Source of the DNA: Aquibacillus kalidii
Lineage (GTDB): Bacteria > Bacillota > Bacilli > Bacillales > Amphibacillaceae
DNA: 64,000 bases
Direction: 5' to 3'
Assembly (NCBI RefSeq): GCF_014280935.1
Contig: NZ_JACLZI010000036.1
Coordinates: 310,001-374,000, forward strand
The notes below the pieces were generated by a model that was given only the letters and a program-made list of their open reading frames with translations, had not been told where the DNA came from and did not search any database. Positions 57,869 to 64,000 of the stretch are shown one piece after another. Position numbers and translations under genes: made by a program. How positions within the stretch are numbered: the stretch's first letter is position 1; each line of letters begins with the position of its first letter.

Positions 57869-58845
57869 TATTTATTCCATCCTTCCTGATACATAAATTT
57901 TTCATCCCAAGGTTTAATCTTCTCTATAATTCGAAGTTTTGCTGATCTAGATCGTCGATTTTCTTCTAGTTCGTTTTCATTCGCCACGATCGGTTTACGA
58001 TTAATAAGTTTAAATGGCGCTTTACTATCCTCAGGTATTATTGGGATATTTTTTGGTATTGGTGGAGTTGTACTCCACTTTTTAAATGCTTGCTTACACA
58101 ATCTATCCTCTAAGGAATGAAAGGTGATAATAGATATTCTCCCACCAACTTCTATTACCTCAGCTGCTTGGTGTAATACATCATAGAATGCATTTAATTC
58201 ATCATTAACAGCGATTCTTATTGCTTGAAATACCCTTTTACCCGGATGCCCACCTTTTCTTCTTGCAGGGGCCGGTATTGCTTCTTTAATTATCTCCACT
58301 AACTCGAAGGTAGTTTTAATTGGGCTAATTTCTCTAGCCGCTTCTATTTTCCGCGCTATTTGTTTTGAAAAGTTTTCTTCACCATAACGAAAGAAAATTT
58401 TCACAAGTTCTGCATATGGCCAGTCATTCACTACATCAAAAGCAGTAATTCCCTGAGACTGATCCATCCTCATATCAAGTGGAGCATCATGATGGAAACT
58501 GAAACCTCTTTCTGCTTCATCTAATTGTGGAGAAGATACGCCGAGATCGAACAATATACCATCAACACTATCAATACCTTGCTCATCCAACTTTTCTTTT
58601 AGATGACGAAAATTAGAATGAATGTATGTAATTCGATCACTATACTTCTCTAATCGTTTTTTAGCAGCATCAATTGCATGTGTATCTTGGTCAAAAGCAA
58701 CCAACATACCTTCTGAACTAAGCTGCTGCGCAATCATTTCCGAATGTCCTCCACCACCGAGAGTACAATCTACATATGTACCATTTGGCTTAATAGCCAG
58801 TCCTTCAACCGCTTCATTTTTTAAAACACTATAATGTTCAAACAA
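57868..58845 (-). CDS. rsmH: 16S rRNA (cytosine-1402-N4)-methyltransferase RsmH (MraW)
   Basis: A 325-residue SAM-dependent enzyme that methylates N4 of C1402 in the ribosomal P site. [19 protein letters not shown] is the SAM-binding loop, [20 protein letters not shown] and the substrate-domain motif [21 protein letters not shown] are family marks, and [18 protein letters not shown] closes the domain. The TTG start ([16 protein letters not shown]) has GAGGTG 7 bp upstream. It is the second gene of the mra operon. Confidence 0.96.
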   Translation of the reverse strand: MFEHYSVLKNEAVEGLAIKPNGTYVDCTLGGGGHSEMIAQQLSSEGMLVAFDQDTHAIDAAKKRLEKYSDRITYIHSNFRHLKEKLDEQGIDSVDGILFDLGVSSPQLDEAERGFSFHHDAPLDMRMDQSQGITAFDVVNDWPYAELVKIFFRYGEENFSKQIARKIEAAREISPIKTTFELVEIIKEAIPAPARRKGGHPGKRVFQAIRIAVNDELNAFYDVLHQAAEVIEVGGRISIITFHSLEDRLCKQAFKKWSTTPPIPKNIPIIPEDSKAPFKLINRKPIVANENELEENRRSRSAKLRIIEKIKPWDEKFMYQEGWNK

Positions 58846-58870
58846 AACCTTTCACCTCTATTACTTGGTA

Positions 58871-59302
58871 TTAAATATCAAAGTCCATCATATTTTCAGC
58901 AATTTCAGCAAAAGATTCTTCAGATTCTTCAAAGTAATCTTCCCACTCACTATTTGCCCAGAATTCTATCCTGTTTGATACGCCTATTACTACACATTCC
59001 TTTTCAAGATCTGCATATTTACGAAGTGGGGCTGGAATGTTTATTCTTCCCTGTTTATCCACTTCACATTCTACCGCTCCAGAAAAGAAAAAACGTGTGA
59101 AAGCACGAGCATCTTTCTTAGTTAGAGGGAGTTTTTTTAATTTTTCTTCGAGAAGACGCCATTCATTCATGGGATAGGCAAACAAACATCGATCTAAACC
59201 TCTAGTCAACACAAACATCTCGCCAAGTCCATCTCTGAATTTAGCAGGGACAATAATGCGACCTTTAGTATCAATATTGTGTTGAAATTCACCCATGAAC
59301 AT
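58871..59302 (-). CDS. mraZ: Transcriptional regulator MraZ
   Basis: A 143-residue protein with two tandem AbrB/SpoVT-type DXXXR domains: [20 protein letters not shown] in the N-half and [20 protein letters not shown] in the C-half. It forms rings and binds short GTGG repeats at its own promoter, repressing the mra operon in species studied. The ATG at 59302 gives the usual MFMGEFQH; five extra codons upstream have no ribosome site. Repeats fitting MraZ boxes lie just upstream. Confidence 0.95.
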   Translation of the reverse strand: MFMGEFQHNIDTKGRIIVPAKFRDGLGEMFVLTRGLDRCLFAYPMNEWRLLEEKLKKLPLTKKDARAFTRFFFSGAVECEVDKQGRINIPAPLRKYADLEKECVVIGVSNRIEFWANSEWEDYFEESEESFAEIAENMMDFDI

Positions 59303-59313
59303 CTGGACCGCCC

Positions 59314-59359
59314 CCACTTTCTTTTTCTATAGTACCACATTCCCCCACCTTTCACCACC
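59314..59359 (-). promoter_or_regulatory. MraZ-box array overlapping the mra promoter
   Basis: On the minus strand GGTGG (59355-59359), GGTGG (59345-59349) and TGTGG (59335-59339) recur at exactly 10-bp intervals; a fourth, AGTGG (59314-59318), is 21 bp on. A -10-like TACTAT (59329-59334) lies between them, and the -35 position (TGGTGA) is inside the repeats. This matches the known pattern of MraZ operators (GTGG-type repeats one helical turn apart). Confidence 0.8.
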
Positions 59360-59447
59360 TATTTTACCTAACAAATCATATATGTATTAAAAACATTGAT
59401 CTATCTAGGGATAAAGCTCTTACTAAGTATAAATTGAAACAAAAAAA

Positions 59448-59476
59448 AGTATGATTGAGCAATGCTCAATCATACT
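59448..59476 (-). terminator. Terminator of bshC
   Basis: A perfect 12-bp stem, AGTATGATTGAG (59448-59459) with CTCAATCATACT (59465-59476), loop CAATG. On the minus strand it is followed by eight U. Confidence 0.93.
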
Positions 59477-59527
59477 AAAACCGTATCATTTATTCGTTTT
59501 TAATAATTTGTGGGGGAAAGTGGTGAA

Positions 59528-61153
59528 TTATAAATAAACTAAATAATGCTCTTGTTTGTAATCATATGACACACTTAACAAATCATCAATTAGACCTGGT
59601 CCATAATTGTTTAGAAAATAAAATACATTCCACATCCTCTCCTGTAACCCACTTTCAGGAAAGAGATGTACATGGACAGAATCATATTCTTCTAGACTTT
59701 TCTTATATTGTTCTTTTAAGTGCTTGATCATTGCTTCTTGTAAAAAAGATACATCCTTGTATAAATAATACAAGTTCTTTTCAGCCAACCGGCTCAAATC
59801 AGGACCTAAGTTTTCAGCAAGATTTTTTAAAGGTTGGTGTGCAATAGCGATTGACTCCTTGACCTGATCCGCCAACAACTCAATCGGGGGAGAAGTTTGG
59901 GAAGAAAGCCAATTTCCTTTTTCCAAACCCACTCCACGGCTAGCTACCTGTTCTGGGTTTAAAGCATACTTGTGTATTTTTTTATCAATTCCTTGTTCGA
60001 TTAAACTTAAAGATAAACGTGTGATAACTGGCGGCATTTTCATTTCCATAACTTGAAAAGCAGGTTTTAAAATAGACCAATATGCCACCTCGCCTGGCCC
60101 ACCCAAAAACGCTAAGCTCGGAAATAGCAATTCTTGCATTAAAGGTCGTGTGACAACATTATTACTTAACAACTCCGGATTATGCCTGGCAATATTGATT
60201 AATTCCTCTGTACTAAATATACATTCGTTCTGCTTACCAACCCATTTCCCTTCCTTGGATCTTTCCAATAATACCCTTTCTCCATCTTTATGGTAGAATA
60301 GGTGAGCATCGTCTGCTTCAACATCAACAGAAACAGAATAACCCTCTTGTTTTACTTGTTGAAGAGCAGAAAATACTCCCTTACTAATTTCAGCTTGTCT
60401 CTCAATTAATTGTATGAAGTACGAACTCTCCATTCGTCTAACCAATGAATTCCCAGAGTCAATTAGAACTAATCCTGTATTTTGAAATAGTACACATAGT
60501 AACTTAGCAAAAAAATCGACGTATGTTCTTGAATCTTTTAAAGCGGTTTGAATCATTTGGTACATCGATTTTGTATGTTCTGTTTCCGCGAATGTCTTAA
60601 AAAGCTCATTGATCCAATTTTGAGTTTCATTGTAGTCTAACTCACAATCAGACATGGAATTCTTTTTATGTACACGGTGGGTTGTCCGATGCTTTTTCAT
60701 TCTAGAGCCTTGCGGCATCATGATATGGTTTATCTCATCAAAATCGTGATCTTCTCCAGCAATCCAGAAAACAGGAATAACAGGTACATTTAGTTTTAAT
60801 TCTTGTTCTCTGGCCAAATGGATAATGGAAATGATTTTATTAATGGTATAAAGCGGTCCTGTCAATAATCCAGCTTGTTGCCCACCTATCACCACGACGC
60901 TATCTTCTTCTTGCAATCTATTTATGTTATGTAAAGTCGACTCAGAAGCACCCCATTGCAGATTCAGTTCTAGTAACACACGTACTAACGACTTTCTATC
61001 AAAGCTACGCTTTTTTAAATCTTCCACCCTTCTATGAAACGTATTTGGATCATATGGATGATAATCAAATTTATTTAGTATGGTTTGTTTATGATTTATA
61101 TAGTCAGAAATTAACCGACTCTTATTTGTTAATTTTATTGGGTCGACCCGCAT
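59528..61153 (-). CDS. bshC: Bacillithiol biosynthesis cysteine-adding enzyme BshC
   Basis: A 541-residue enzyme that adds cysteine to GlcN-malate, the last step of bacillithiol synthesis, the main low-molecular-weight thiol of Bacillaceae. VVVIGGQQAGLLTGPLYTINKI is the Rossmann nucleotide loop (about 89-110), PVFWIAGEDHDFDEINH the HIGH-like catalytic element, and FLGGPGEVAYWSILKPAF a conserved core; a C-terminal coiled coil follows. In B. subtilis the homologue YllA sits upstream of mraZ, as here. GGAG lies 10 bp from the ATG. Confidence 0.95.
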   Translation of the reverse strand: MRVDPIKLTNKSRLISDYINHKQTILNKFDYHPYDPNTFHRRVEDLKKRSFDRKSLVRVLLELNLQWGASESTLHNINRLQEEDSVVVIGGQQAGLLTGPLYTINKIISIIHLAREQELKLNVPVIPVFWIAGEDHDFDEINHIMMPQGSRMKKHRTTHRVHKKNSMSDCELDYNETQNWINELFKTFAETEHTKSMYQMIQTALKDSRTYVDFFAKLLCVLFQNTGLVLIDSGNSLVRRMESSYFIQLIERQAEISKGVFSALQQVKQEGYSVSVDVEADDAHLFYHKDGERVLLERSKEGKWVGKQNECIFSTEELINIARHNPELLSNNVVTRPLMQELLFPSLAFLGGPGEVAYWSILKPAFQVMEMKMPPVITRLSLSLIEQGIDKKIHKYALNPEQVASRGVGLEKGNWLSSQTSPPIELLADQVKESIAIAHQPLKNLAENLGPDLSRLAEKNLYYLYKDVSFLQEAMIKHLKEQYKKSLEEYDSVHVHLFPESGLQERMWNVFYFLNNYGPGLIDDLLSVSYDYKQEHYLVYL

Positions 61154-61268
61154 GGATTACCTGCTCCTTTGTCATAGTGTAAATAATTCCATTACTATTC
61201 GATTTAGAAAATAATTAATCATAATTCGTATTTTACATAAAGCAAGGTATAAAATCACATATTCTGTT

Positions 61269-61652
61269 TTAAATTGCCATTATTTTTAAACTTAGCCCCA
61301 CAATAACCATCAAGAATTGCCCAACAAAAAATAATAAAAAAGTAAACCGCCAAAACAATTTCCACACAATTGGGATGGCTACTTCCCCTTTACTTTTCCA
61401 TTGAATAATAACGAACAAAGATAATATAAGCAGTAAAATAATAAGAATAATTCCAGTAAAATTTTGGCCGAATAATACGTTTAACATAACTCCTACCGAT
61501 ATTATATAAAAAATAGTAGTAGAGTTGACAGAAAAGTGGATTGCCTTCCATTTATTACGAACGGTCTTTTTTACGATTATATATACAATGCATGTAAGCA
61601 AAAAAGGAAAAGTTATACATACTCCGAGCGTATAAGCAATTAAATCAATCAT
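61269..61652 (-). CDS. DUF3397 family membrane protein
   Basis: A 127-residue protein with four predicted membrane helices and almost no soluble domain. KAIHFSVNSTTIFYIISVGV, GIILIILLLILSLFVIIQWK and KLFWRFTFLLFFVGQFLMV match the DUF3397 pattern of small membrane proteins found next to bshC in Bacillaceae. Function is unknown. It overlaps the panE-like gene by 8 bp, so the two are co-transcribed. Confidence 0.8.
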   Translation of the reverse strand: MIDLIAYTLGVCITFPFLLTCIVYIIVKKTVRNKWKAIHFSVNSTTIFYIISVGVMLNVLFGQNFTGIILIILLLILSLFVIIQWKSKGEVAIPIVWKLFWRFTFLLFFVGQFLMVIVGLSLKIMAI

Positions 61653-62538
61653 CTACCAGATCACGCCTTTCTAATCGTTCTATTGACTTAATAGCATGAT
61701 AGGCAAACTGAATGAAGGGAACTTCCCCGTTTGCATGATTAAGTAAATAACCAGATATAGCTTCTATTTCCGTTTCTCTATTTCTTTTCGTGTCCAAATA
61801 CATGGAAGATTCATTGTTTTTTGTTAGTCTTATCACTCTTCGTACATTGGCCCACTCTTCCTCTGGATCTAGCCCTAACACAGATGAAGCTTCCATGCAT
61901 GTCTGTTTAGCAATTGCTTCTATATGTGGATTTTCCGTTAACGAACCATTTTTCACACGAAAAATACTTGTTAAAGGATTAATGACTACATTTACAATTA
62001 GTTTCTTCGCAAGTATTTCATACCAATCAGGAGCTAAATTAATTGGAAAATCTTCACCAGCAAGCAATTTTGCTACATCATTATACAGAGAAGCGTTACC
62101 TTGAAAGAGGGAAAGATTCAGCTTTCCTTTGCCAGTGTGTTTAACAGTTTTATCATCTATTTTCATCGCTCCATGCTCACATGTTGCGACCAAAATAGTT
62201 TGGTTAAATTCAATAGATTTAATATCATCAATATGGCCCATCCCATTTTGCATGAATAAAAGAGGCGCCTTTGTTTTTTTCAAAGTTGACAACAAACCAG
62301 TAAGTTGGTATTGTTTCGTTGTAATTATAAAAATATCTTCATTATTCAATTCACTAGTTAGTTTTGCATTGATAAAGTATGTATCATCAGGAAGTAAAAG
62401 AATCCCATTTTGGTTTATTCTAGCCTTTTGCTCTTCCCTTCTAACATAGATGGTTACAGCACAGCCCTGCTTTACTAACAAACTGGCCGTTAATAAACCT
62501 ATTGAGCCACCACCAATAATTCCTATCTTCAATTTCAT
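61645..62538 (-). CDS. 2-dehydropantoate 2-reductase family protein
   Basis: A 297-residue NADP-binding ketopantoate reductase-like enzyme (pantothenate pathway). The N-terminal Rossmann motif is IGIIGGGSIGLLTASLLVKQG. MQNGMGHID, ATCEHGAMKID, KLIVNVVINPLTSIFRVKNG (catalytic Lys) and EIEAISGYLLNHANGEVPF (catalytic Glu) mark the family. In B. subtilis ylbQ/panE occupies this position. Whether this is the only PanE cannot be told from the window. Confidence 0.88.
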   Translation of the reverse strand: MKLKIGIIGGGSIGLLTASLLVKQGCAVTIYVRREEQKARINQNGILLLPDDTYFINAKLTSELNNEDIFIITTKQYQLTGLLSTLKKTKAPLLFMQNGMGHIDDIKSIEFNQTILVATCEHGAMKIDDKTVKHTGKGKLNLSLFQGNASLYNDVAKLLAGEDFPINLAPDWYEILAKKLIVNVVINPLTSIFRVKNGSLTENPHIEAIAKQTCMEASSVLGLDPEEEWANVRRVIRLTKNNESSMYLDTKRNRETEIEAISGYLLNHANGEVPFIQFAYHAIKSIERLERRDLVDD

Positions 62539-62752
62539 CCACCTCTAACATAGCCTAAAAGTCATAGTTGTCCCAATGAGATATTACCATTAAAAAACGT
62601 ATAAGTACAAGAATACTAATAAATAAAACCTTAAATGTTAGATTTCAATTCTAAGTTTATGTGGTAATAATTACCTAATTTATTATTATGTTTAGGTTAT
62701 TTAAGTGAAATAACGGATTAACCTCCAGACTGCTCCTAGCTAATGACAATTA

Positions 62753-62802
62753 AAAAGGTAAAAACAACCCTAATTATTTACACTGGGTTGCTTTTACCTT
62801 TT
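62753..62802 (-). terminator. Terminator of rsfA
   Basis: AAAAGGTAAAAACAACCC (62753-62770) pairs with GGGTTGCTTTTACCTTTT (62785-62802) with one mismatch. On the minus strand it ends in a short T run (ATT), and A/T-rich flanks occur on both sides. Confidence 0.88.
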
Positions 62803-62808
62803 AGTCTA

Positions 62809-63282
62809 TTATTTCTTAGATTTATCAACACCACTCCATAACTTTTTCATTTCTTCAAAAGTTTTTTCGTAGCGTTGGATCTGTTCTTTCAAGTGTTTAT
62901 TTTCTTCAGTTAATAATTTTACCTCTTGTTGGATAGAATCAGCCTTCTGTTCATTTGAGTAACTGACTTTCACCTTTTCTAACAAAGAAATCACAGCATC
63001 TAGCGTGCCATCTTCTTGCTCAGAATCTAAAGAAAGAAATGTATTTAATGAATCCGATTGTTGTTTTCTATCTTTCTTCGCGATATTTATAGCTTGCTGA
63101 TATTGTTTACGAATCGAAGCATTCCATCTAAAACCACACGCCGCTGGTGTTCGTGATAGCTTTTTCCCTACTTCTTTGAATGCTTCTAATTGCGTTTTTC
63201 CTTCTCTAATATAGCGTAATACAGTTTCTGCTAGTAACACATCTTCATCCTGACTCCATGCATCTTGTCTTGTATTATTCAT
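62809..63282 (-). CDS. rsfA: Prespore-specific transcriptional regulator RsfA family (YlbO)
   Basis: A 157-residue protein with an N-terminal Myb/SANT-like helix-turn-helix (about 5-60: [20 protein letters not shown] and [15 protein letters not shown]) and a C-terminal coiled coil (about 105-150). B. subtilis has RsfA and YlbO of this family, expressed in the forespore, where they modulate sigma-F/G genes. By position between ylbP/ylbQ and rpmF this corresponds to ylbO. ylbP, which follows in B. subtilis, is absent. Confidence 0.9.
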   Translation of the reverse strand: MNNTRQDAWSQDEDVLLAETVLRYIREGKTQLEAFKEVGKKLSRTPAACGFRWNASIRKQYQQAINIAKKDRKQQSDSLNTFLSLDSEQEDGTLDAVISLLEKVKVSYSNEQKADSIQQEVKLLTEENKHLKEQIQRYEKTFEEMKKLWSGVDKSKK

Positions 63283-63412
63283 TACACCCCTCCTCTAAAC
63301 ATTCGTTTGCTATCAATGTATGCAAAAAGTAGGAGTGATAGAATAATTCTTTTCTATTTTTTTATATTTTATTAAAGGGAAACAAGAGTGAAACAACGTT
63401 AGAGCACAAAAA

Positions 63413-63436
63413 AACAAGCCTGGAGTCAGACTTGTT
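63413..63436 (-). terminator. Terminator of rpmF
   Basis: AACAAG(C)CTG pairs with CAGACTTGTT (63413-63436) around a short loop, with A and T runs on the two sides. On the minus strand the U run follows the hairpin. Confidence 0.88.
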
Positions 63437-63476
63437 TTTTTATGCTACTCTATTGTAACTAGAAAAAGCATAGTAA

Positions 63477-63650
63477 TTATTGTTCAACAACTTGTTTACC
63501 ATCGTAATGTCCACAAGATTTGCAAACATGGTGTGGCTTAGTGTATTCACCACAGTTTGAACATTCTACCATACCAGGTACGTGTAACTTTTTATGAGTA
63601 CGACGTTGATTTTTAACCTTTTTTGAAGTTCTTTGCTTAGGTACTGCCAT
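63477..63650 (-). CDS. rpmF: 50S ribosomal protein L32
   Basis: A 57-residue protein, [20 protein letters not shown]..., with zinc-ribbon cysteines CSNCGEY...CKSCGHY, that is, ribosomal protein L32 of the zinc-binding form. The short ORF falls below usual ORF cut-offs. AAGGAGG is 8 bp from the ATG. It follows yceD, a pairing conserved widely in bacteria (yceD-rpmF). Confidence 0.96.
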   Translation of the reverse strand: MAVPKQRTSKKVKNQRRTHKKLHVPGMVECSNCGEYTKPHHVCKSCGHYDGKQVVEQ

Positions 63651-63731
63651 GTCTTACACCTCCTTCATACAAGAAACAAAATTCATCCATTCTACTTGCA
63701 AAAGCAAGTGAAAGCTATTTTGTTCACTTTA

Positions 63732-64000
63732 TCAACGATTTTCATTTTCATCGTTATTATCTAGTAATGATTGCAATTTTTGAAGGCGCGGATCAATCTT
63801 TTTCTCTGTCTTTTTATCAGACGAAAGCTCCCAACCTTCTCCTTCTGTCAATGCATTTGCTTGAACTTCCTTATCATCAGAAAACACACGAAAAGGAACT
63901 TCCAATAAAACATTTTCCTTGATATAAGGTGTTAAGTCAAGCATTTCTCTATCTACTGGATGTATTTCTGAGTCATCCTCTTCCTTATAGTAGGGAGAAG
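63732..64000 (-). CDS. yceD: DUF177 protein YceD (large-subunit rRNA accumulation), 5' end outside window
   Basis: The C-terminal 89 or so codons of a gene that continues beyond position 64000; the frame is open to the edge (…SEIHPVDREMLDLTPYIKEN). The DUF177 core LEVPFRVFSDD and the terminal KKIDPRLQKLQSLLD are typical of YceD, which is linked to 23S rRNA accumulation and pairs with rpmF. An internal ATG at 63944 is not the start. It is 81 bp before rpmF, the usual operon partner. Confidence 0.9.
   Translation of the reverse strand, partial: SPYYKEEDDSEIHPVDREMLDLTPYIKENVLLEVPFRVFSDDKEVQANALTEGEGWELSSDKKTEKKIDPRLQKLQSLLDNNDENENR

Overview
This window is a low-GC stretch of chromosome from an endospore-forming member of the Bacillaceae. 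The gene order and proteins most resemble the Oceanobacillus/Virgibacillus/Gracilibacillus group, but the species cannot be named from sequence alone. The evidence is dense sporulation content (spoVM, spoIIGA, sigE, sigG, spoVD, spoVE, rsfA), bacillithiol synthesis (bshC), PyrR attenuation, an isoleucine T-box, and strong colinearity with the Bacillus subtilis ylb-mra-fts-sig-ylm-pyr-ylo region. Nearly everything is on the minus strand; only rpmB, rqcH and an MFS transporter gene are on the plus strand. No rRNA, tRNA, CRISPR array, prophage or intact insertion sequence was seen.

In minus-strand transcription order (high to low coordinate): (1) 64.0-59.5 kb holds yceD-rpmF, rsfA, a PanE-like reductase, a DUF3397 membrane protein and bshC. 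(2) 59.3-41.3 kb is the division and cell-wall (dcw/mra) cluster: mraZ-rsmH-ftsL-pbpB-spoVD-murE-(MurF-like)-mraY-murD-spoVE, then divIB-ylxW-ylxX-sbp and ftsA-ftsZ. It lacks murG and murB, and a truncated MurF-like protein without the ATP-binding P-loop sits between murE and mraY. (3) 40.8-33.8 kb holds spoIIGA-sigE-sigG, which drive the mother-cell and forespore programmes, then ylmC-pgeF-ylmE-sepF-ylmG-ylmH-divIVA for septum placement and related functions. (4) 33.8-27.6 kb holds T-box-controlled ileS, an inserted MFS transporter gene, lspA and rluD. (5) 27.6-17.3 kb is the complete de novo UMP operon pyrR-B-C-AA-AB-K-D-F-E, with two PyrR attenuators and no uracil permease gene. (6) 17.3-16.4 kb is a gene-free stretch carrying two related GC-rich dispersed repeats in opposite orientation and an unexplained terminator-like hairpin. 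(7) 16.4-0 kb holds rqcH and yloC-remA-gmk-rpoZ-coaBC-priA-fmt-rsmB-prpC-prkC-rsgA-rpe-thiN-spoVM, then rpmB and the start of yloU. Here def and rlmN, present in the B. subtilis locus, are missing.

Functionally the window links translation and ribosome quality control (rpmB, rpmF, fmt, rsgA, rsmB, rsmH, ileS, rqcH), PASTA kinase/phosphatase signalling, pyrimidine synthesis, septal peptidoglycan synthesis, and entry into sporulation. Recognisable control sites include an array of MraZ boxes at the mra promoter, a Spo0A box with a wide-spaced promoter before spoIIGA, a sigma-F/G-type promoter before sigG, the PyrR attenuators, the T-box, and many intrinsic terminators. The most unusual items are the MurF-like pseudo-ligase, the repeat pair, and the gene losses at otherwise conserved loci.
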